Assembly (NCBI RefSeq): GCF_014199535.1
Contig: NZ_JACHNV010000001.1
Span: forward strand, 1,178,001-1,242,000
Direction: 5' to 3'
DNA: 64,000 nucleotides
Source: Hymenobacter latericoloratus
Lineage (GTDB): Bacteria; Bacteroidota; Bacteroidia; Cytophagales; Hymenobacteraceae
The notes below the pieces were generated by a model that did not search any database, had not been told where the DNA came from, and saw nothing but the letters and a program-made list of their open reading frames with translations. Position 1 is the first letter of the stretch. Each line of letters begins with the position of its first letter. The position numbers and the translations under genes are program-made. This document shows, one piece after another, positions 60,597 to 64,000 of the stretch.

Positions 60597-60938
60597 ATGA
60601 ACCACGCCGACCGCATCGAAGAAACCATTGAGGGCATCTACCATGCCCTGGAGCAACACAGCAACCACCCCGTAGATGCCGGCCTGGGCCACATCGACAG
60701 CTGGATTCAGGCCCTCGATGGCCTCGGGGGCTCGGCCCTTACCGGCCTGCAAACCGAGCTGCGCAATCTGCGCACCTTCGTGGAGCGCGACGACCGCCCG
60801 GCCATGGCCAACTCCCTGCAGCTGCTGGGTCAGCAAACCTCCCTCATGGCCCGCGACATGCACGATGGGGTAGGCGACCACCTGCGCCACCTGGGCCAGG
60901 TACTGATTACGGCCGCCGGCAACCTGAAAGTATCCTAG
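60597..60938 (+). CDS. small helical protein of a tandem paralog array, member 1
   Basis: A 113-residue, soluble, acidic protein predicted to be all alpha-helical. Residues about 26-113 align with the two following genes: GHIDSWIQALDGLGG, LQTELRNLRTFVERDD, LQLLGQQTSLMARDMHDG and a final helix LITAAGNL. No signal peptide, membrane helix or cysteine is seen, and no known family was recognised. It has its own hairpin terminator (60961-60985). The array lies between a YceI gene and ggt, with no regulator beside it. Confidence 0.8.
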   Translation: MNHADRIEETIEGIYHALEQHSNHPVDAGLGHIDSWIQALDGLGGSALTGLQTELRNLRTFVERDDRPAMANSLQLLGQQTSLMARDMHDGVGDHLRHLGQVLITAAGNLKVS

Positions 60939-60960
60939 CCAACTTCTCTGCCTTGGTTAG

Positions 60961-60991
60961 CAGCCTCGCCCAGCGGGCGGGGCTGTTTTTT
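60961..60991 (+). terminator. terminator after array member 1
   Basis: cagcctcgccc and gggcggggctg pair around a 3-base loop and are followed by a run of six T. Confidence 0.8.
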
Positions 60992-61024
60992 CATCCGGGG
61001 CGTAGTACCCAAAATCCCTTTCCT

Positions 61025-61411
61025 ATGACACCTGATTCATCCGCTTCGGGCCAGAGCCACGCCCCTGGCTCCGTGCTGGCGGGCAGCCAAACTCACCTCG
61101 AAGCTACCCTGCACGCCCTGCAAACCGACCATCTGCCCAACCTGCGTCCGGCGGCCGGCGACAACCTCTACCGCTGGATGCACCTGCTCCAGACCGTGGA
61201 AGGCGACCGGTTTGCCCCGCTTGTTGCCGAATTGCAGAACCTGTACAATGCCATCGGACACGACGGCCCTCCTGATGGCTCCCTGATTAAGCAAAGCCTG
61301 CAAAACCTTGCCGCACTTACCACTCAGGCCGCCACTAGTGCTGACGCTGGTTCCCAGGCTAAGCTGGTGCAGTTAGCAGAGGCCCTCCGGGCGGCAGCCG
61401 CTACGCTCTAG
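61025..61411 (+). CDS. small helical protein of a tandem paralog array, member 2
   Basis: A 128-residue paralog of the flanking genes. A low-complexity N-terminus (MTPDSSASGQSHAPG) precedes LEATLHALQTD, which matches LEATLRILRSE in member 3. The shared core follows: GDNLYRWMHLLQTVEGD, LVAELQNLYNAIGHDG, LIKQSLQNLAALT and a closing LVQLAEALRAAAATL. All helical, soluble, no cysteine. It begins 86 bases after member 1, past a terminator, so it probably has its own promoter. Function unknown. Confidence 0.8.
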   Translation: MTPDSSASGQSHAPGSVLAGSQTHLEATLHALQTDHLPNLRPAAGDNLYRWMHLLQTVEGDRFAPLVAELQNLYNAIGHDGPPDGSLIKQSLQNLAALTTQAATSADAGSQAKLVQLAEALRAAAATL

Positions 61412-61600
61412 CAGCACTGCGTCCCAGATTGAGGGTAGGCGCGAAGTTGTAAACCGGGCCGGAAAATGCTTTTGCAAGTCGGTGAGCCGAGGGCTAAGCC
61501 GGGCCACAAACCAAATGTTGTACGGGCTCCGTTGCCAACCCTGCACGTAAGGAGGTAGTAAACAAGAAGATTCCTGTTGTTTCACCCAACTTCCTACCCC

Positions 61601-61975
61601 ATGTCCGTATCCCATTCTGCCAGCGCCGACCAACTGGAAGCCACGCTCCGCATTCTTCGCAGTGAAGATGTAACCCAAGTGCTGCCCCGGGCCACTGAAA
61701 ACATCGACGGCTGGATTCAGATGCTGCGCGCCTCTGGCGAAACCGCTCATGCCACCATTGCCGCTGACCTGGTAAGGCTAAAAGGCTTTCTGGCCGGTAC
61801 CGACCCAAACCCCATCAGCGACGTGCTGCAAACCCTGGCCGAGCACATCCACAGCTTCGTGGATGACGCCAATCCGCGCTTCATCGAGTCCCTGGACCAA
61901 CTCTCCAAGCAGCTCACTGATGTGGCCCGCAACCTGCAAACCGCCCGCGACGCGCAGCAAGAGCAATTAAGTTGA
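61601..61975 (+). CDS. small helical protein of a tandem paralog array, member 3
   Basis: A 124-residue paralog. Residues 11-21, LEATLRILRSE, align with member 2. The core ATENIDGWIQMLRASGE, IAADLVRLKGFLAGTD, VLQTLAEHIHSFVDDANP and LDQLSKQLTDVARNLQ follows the same helix pattern as members 1 and 2. The frame is open eight codons further upstream; the ATG at 61601 fits the paralogs. It lies 189 bases after member 2 and ends before a bidirectional terminator shared with ggt. Function unknown. Confidence 0.8.
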   Translation: MSVSHSASADQLEATLRILRSEDVTQVLPRATENIDGWIQMLRASGETAHATIAADLVRLKGFLAGTDPNPISDVLQTLAEHIHSFVDDANPRFIESLDQLSKQLTDVARNLQTARDAQQEQLS

Positions 61976-61991
61976 CTTGCCTACCGAGTAT

Positions 61992-62032
61992 GAACAGAAA
62001 AGGCCCCGCAATGTGCGGGGCCTTTTCTGTTC
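61992..62032. terminator. bidirectional terminator
   Basis: gaacagaaaaggccccgca and its complement (62014-62032) flank a 3-base loop between convergent array member 3 and ggt. Confidence 0.9.
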
Positions 62033-62060
62033 GTGTATTCTCAAGTCGCGCCAAAAGAGG

Positions 62061-63791
62061 TTAGTACCCTTGGGCTGAATCATCGCCGCGCGGGTCGGCG
62101 CCGCCCTCCAGCTTACCGCCGGGCAGCACCCGAATTGCCTCCACCCGGCCCCAGGGGGCGCGCGGGTTCAGGCGGTAGCCACGGGCCTGCAGTGTGTCCT
62201 GGGCGGCGGGCCGCAGGGCGCCTGCTTCCACGTCAATCTGGTCGGGGAGCCACTGGTGGTGGAGGCGGGGGGCGCCTACGGCCTGCTGAGCATTCATGCC
62301 GTAATCAACGGTGTTGAGGATGGCCTGCAGTACGCTGGTAATGATGGTGCTGCCGCCGGGCGTACCCACTACTAGGGCCACTTCCTTATTTTTAGTCAGG
62401 ATGGCGGGCGTCATGGAGGACAGCATGCGCTTGCCGGGCGCAATGGCGTTGGCCGCGCCGCCTACCAGCCCGTAGGCATTGGGCGTGCCGGGCTTGCTGC
62501 TGAAATCATCCATCTCATTGTTGAGCAGAAAGCCGGCCCCGGCTACCACCACCTTGCTGCCATAAGCCCCGTTGAGGGTAGTGGTGCAGCTTACGGCGTT
62601 GCCCTGGGCATCCACAATGTTGTAGTGCGTCGTCTGGTCCGACTCGTAAGCGGGCAGGCCCGCGCCGGCCGCTATCTGGGCGCTGGGCGTAGCCCGGTAG
62701 GGTAGGGTAGAGGCCATGCGCTGCTTGTTGTAAGGCTTTTCGAGCAGCTGGGCCACCGGCACCCGCCCGAAGTCCGGGTCGCCGAGGTAGGTAGCCCGGT
62801 CGGCGTACACGCGACGCTGGGCTTCGGTAATCCAATGCGTGGCCTGGGGCGAGTGCCAGCCGGCTTTGCCCAGGTTGTAAGGCTCCAGCATCTGCAGCAT
62901 CTGTAGCAGCGCCACCCCGCCGGAGCTGGGCGGCGGAAAGGTTAGCACCTCGTAGCCCCGGTACTGGCCGTGCAAAGGCGTGCGCCACTTGGGTTGGTAG
63001 TTGGCTAGATCCTGCTTGCTGATGATGCCCTTGCCCCGCTGCATTTCGGCTGCAATCAGGTTGGCCGTTTCGCCTTCGTAGAACCCCGCCCGGCCCTGGT
63101 CGCGGATGCGTTCCAGGGTGCGAGCCAGCTCCGCCTGCACGAAGTTTTCGCCGGCTTTCCATTCGCCCTGGGTGCGGAGTAGGGCGGCGCTCTGGTTTAC
63201 CTTAAGAAACGTGTCGCGGGTGCGGTTCAGGCCGGCGGCTTCTTTTTCCGTCAGCACCACGCCTTTCGCCGCCAGGTCCACGGCGGGCTGCACCACGTCT
63301 TTCCAGGGTAGCTTGCCCAGCTTCTGGTGCAGCTCCACCATGCCCGCCACGGTGCCCGGCACACCCGCCGCTAGGTGGCCCAGGGTGCTGAGGTCCGGAA
63401 TTACGTTGCCCTGCTGGTCCAGGTACATGTCGCGGGTAGCAGCCGCAGGAGCAGTTTCCCGAAAGTCGAGAGCTCCTTCGCGGCCATCGGCCCCGCGGTA
63501 GAGCAGAAAGCCCCCACCCCCAATGTTGCCCGCCACCGGAAACACCACGGCCAGCGCAAACTGCACGGCCACGGCCGCATCGTAGGCATTGCCGCCTTTG
63601 CGCAGAATGTCCACGCCCACCCGCGTAGCCTCGGGGTGCGCCGATACTACCATGGCTTTGTCGGTGATGACGGGGGTAGCGGCTGGCACCGGAGTGGCCA
63701 GCGCGGCGGACGCAGTTGGTGCGGTTGTATTCTGAGCCGTGGAGCAGGCCAGCAGGCCGGCCAGAGCCAGGGGGTAAAAAAAGCGTTTCAT
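62061..63791 (-). CDS. ggt: gamma-glutamyltransferase
   Basis: GGT cleaves the gamma-glutamyl bond of glutathione and related compounds in the periplasm and matures by self-cleavage. The 576-residue precursor starts with a lipoprotein-type signal (MKRFFYPLALAGLLAC, Cys16). The large subunit shows VSAHPEATRVGVDILRKGGNAYDAAVA and GGGGFLLYRG. The small subunit would begin at the Thr in DQTTHYNIVDAQGNAVS, the nucleophile near residue 388. SMTPAIL and GTPGGSTIITSVLQ are further conserved parts. It is alone on the minus strand, facing the small-protein array. Confidence 0.94.
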   Translation of the reverse strand: MKRFFYPLALAGLLACSTAQNTTAPTASAALATPVPAATPVITDKAMVVSAHPEATRVGVDILRKGGNAYDAAVAVQFALAVVFPVAGNIGGGGFLLYRGADGREGALDFRETAPAAATRDMYLDQQGNVIPDLSTLGHLAAGVPGTVAGMVELHQKLGKLPWKDVVQPAVDLAAKGVVLTEKEAAGLNRTRDTFLKVNQSAALLRTQGEWKAGENFVQAELARTLERIRDQGRAGFYEGETANLIAAEMQRGKGIISKQDLANYQPKWRTPLHGQYRGYEVLTFPPPSSGGVALLQMLQMLEPYNLGKAGWHSPQATHWITEAQRRVYADRATYLGDPDFGRVPVAQLLEKPYNKQRMASTLPYRATPSAQIAAGAGLPAYESDQTTHYNIVDAQGNAVSCTTTLNGAYGSKVVVAGAGFLLNNEMDDFSSKPGTPNAYGLVGGAANAIAPGKRMLSSMTPAILTKNKEVALVVGTPGGSTIITSVLQAILNTVDYGMNAQQAVGAPRLHHQWLPDQIDVEAGALRPAAQDTLQARGYRLNPRAPWGRVEAIRVLPGGKLEGGADPRGDDSAQGY

Positions 63792-64000
63792 AGGGTAAAG
63801 GTAAAGCCGCCCGCCGACCTCTCGTTGGTCGCCCGGGGGTAGCAGCCGGCCAGGCAGGCCAACGCCGCCATGCCCCAGCTAAAATTAAAAAAACCGATGC
63901 TGGATAAGCGAAAAACACCGCCTGGCAAGTGTAAGTCGGTCAACCAGGAAAGTGCCCCGGGGCCACCTGAAATTCACGGTCAGCAGGTAAACCCCGCCAT
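63792..64000. other. sequence after ggt to the window edge
   Basis: About 200 bases upstream of ggt with no recognisable gene. An ATG on the minus strand at the very edge (63998-64000) cannot be judged. Confidence 0.5.

Overview
This window looks like chromosomal DNA from a Bacteroidetes bacterium of the order Cytophagales, most likely Hymenobacter or a close relative. The grounds are high-GC coding sequence, promoters of the Bacteroidetes type (TAnnTTTG near -7, no obvious Shine-Dalgarno sites), many lipoproteins, a fused phosphoserine phosphatase/phosphoglycerate dehydrogenase, and the gene order parA-parB-DUF5683-dapB-lepB. No transposase, integrase, phage gene, rRNA or CRISPR array was seen. 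The species assignment is inference.

Layout. 1-5.7 kb: end of tsaD, smpB, an NlpC/P60 hydrolase, an HNH protein, lipoproteins and an alpha/beta hydrolase. 5.8-8.3 kb: a fatty acid desaturase followed by a small AT-rich insertion (PIN-type toxin-antitoxin pair, an orphan gene) that leaves a second copy of the desaturase tail behind it. 8.4-16.6 kb: rpsA, tRNA-Cys, a cyanophycin synthetase, a coiled-coil membrane protein, a TPMT-like methyltransferase, kdsA. 17.1-25.4 kb: an O-methyltransferase, apaG, ung, then a long minus-strand cluster for chromosome segregation, lysine/peptidoglycan precursor synthesis and protein export (parA, parB, DUF5683, dapB, lepB). 25.4-36.6 kb: peptide-binding lipoprotein, yidC, pyrG, a thioredoxin-reductase-like flavoprotein, a Gfo/Idh/MocA oxidoreductase, a PBP4-type peptidase and a lipoprotein.

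37.0-44.2 kb is a defence island: type III restriction-modification genes mod and res on the minus strand, divergent from an XRE regulator and an HNH nuclease. The target-recognition part of mod is visibly AT-rich, as expected after a recognition-domain swap. 44.3-57.8 kb holds metabolic and accessory genes: fused serB-serA, a VOC protein, a serine hydrolase broken by one in-frame amber codon, a DUF421 protein with a cysteine-rich tail, a GNAT acetyltransferase, an aldo/keto reductase, a YdeI-like protein, a class D beta-lactamase homologue, two tandem GH13 enzymes, a DUF983 protein and an AraC regulator. 57.9-64 kb: a membrane-anchored AraC regulator, a secreted unknown, a YceI protein, three tandem small paralogous proteins of unknown function, and gamma-glutamyltransferase.

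The most striking non-coding feature is the number of long inverted repeats at gene ends. Their arms differ between loci but match each other within a locus. They include two ~120-base inverted-pair elements (29.4-29.8 kb and 56.1-56.5 kb) and a perfect 68-base palindrome between ung and lepB. The most promising undescribed gene set is the three-paralog array at 60.6-62.0 kb.
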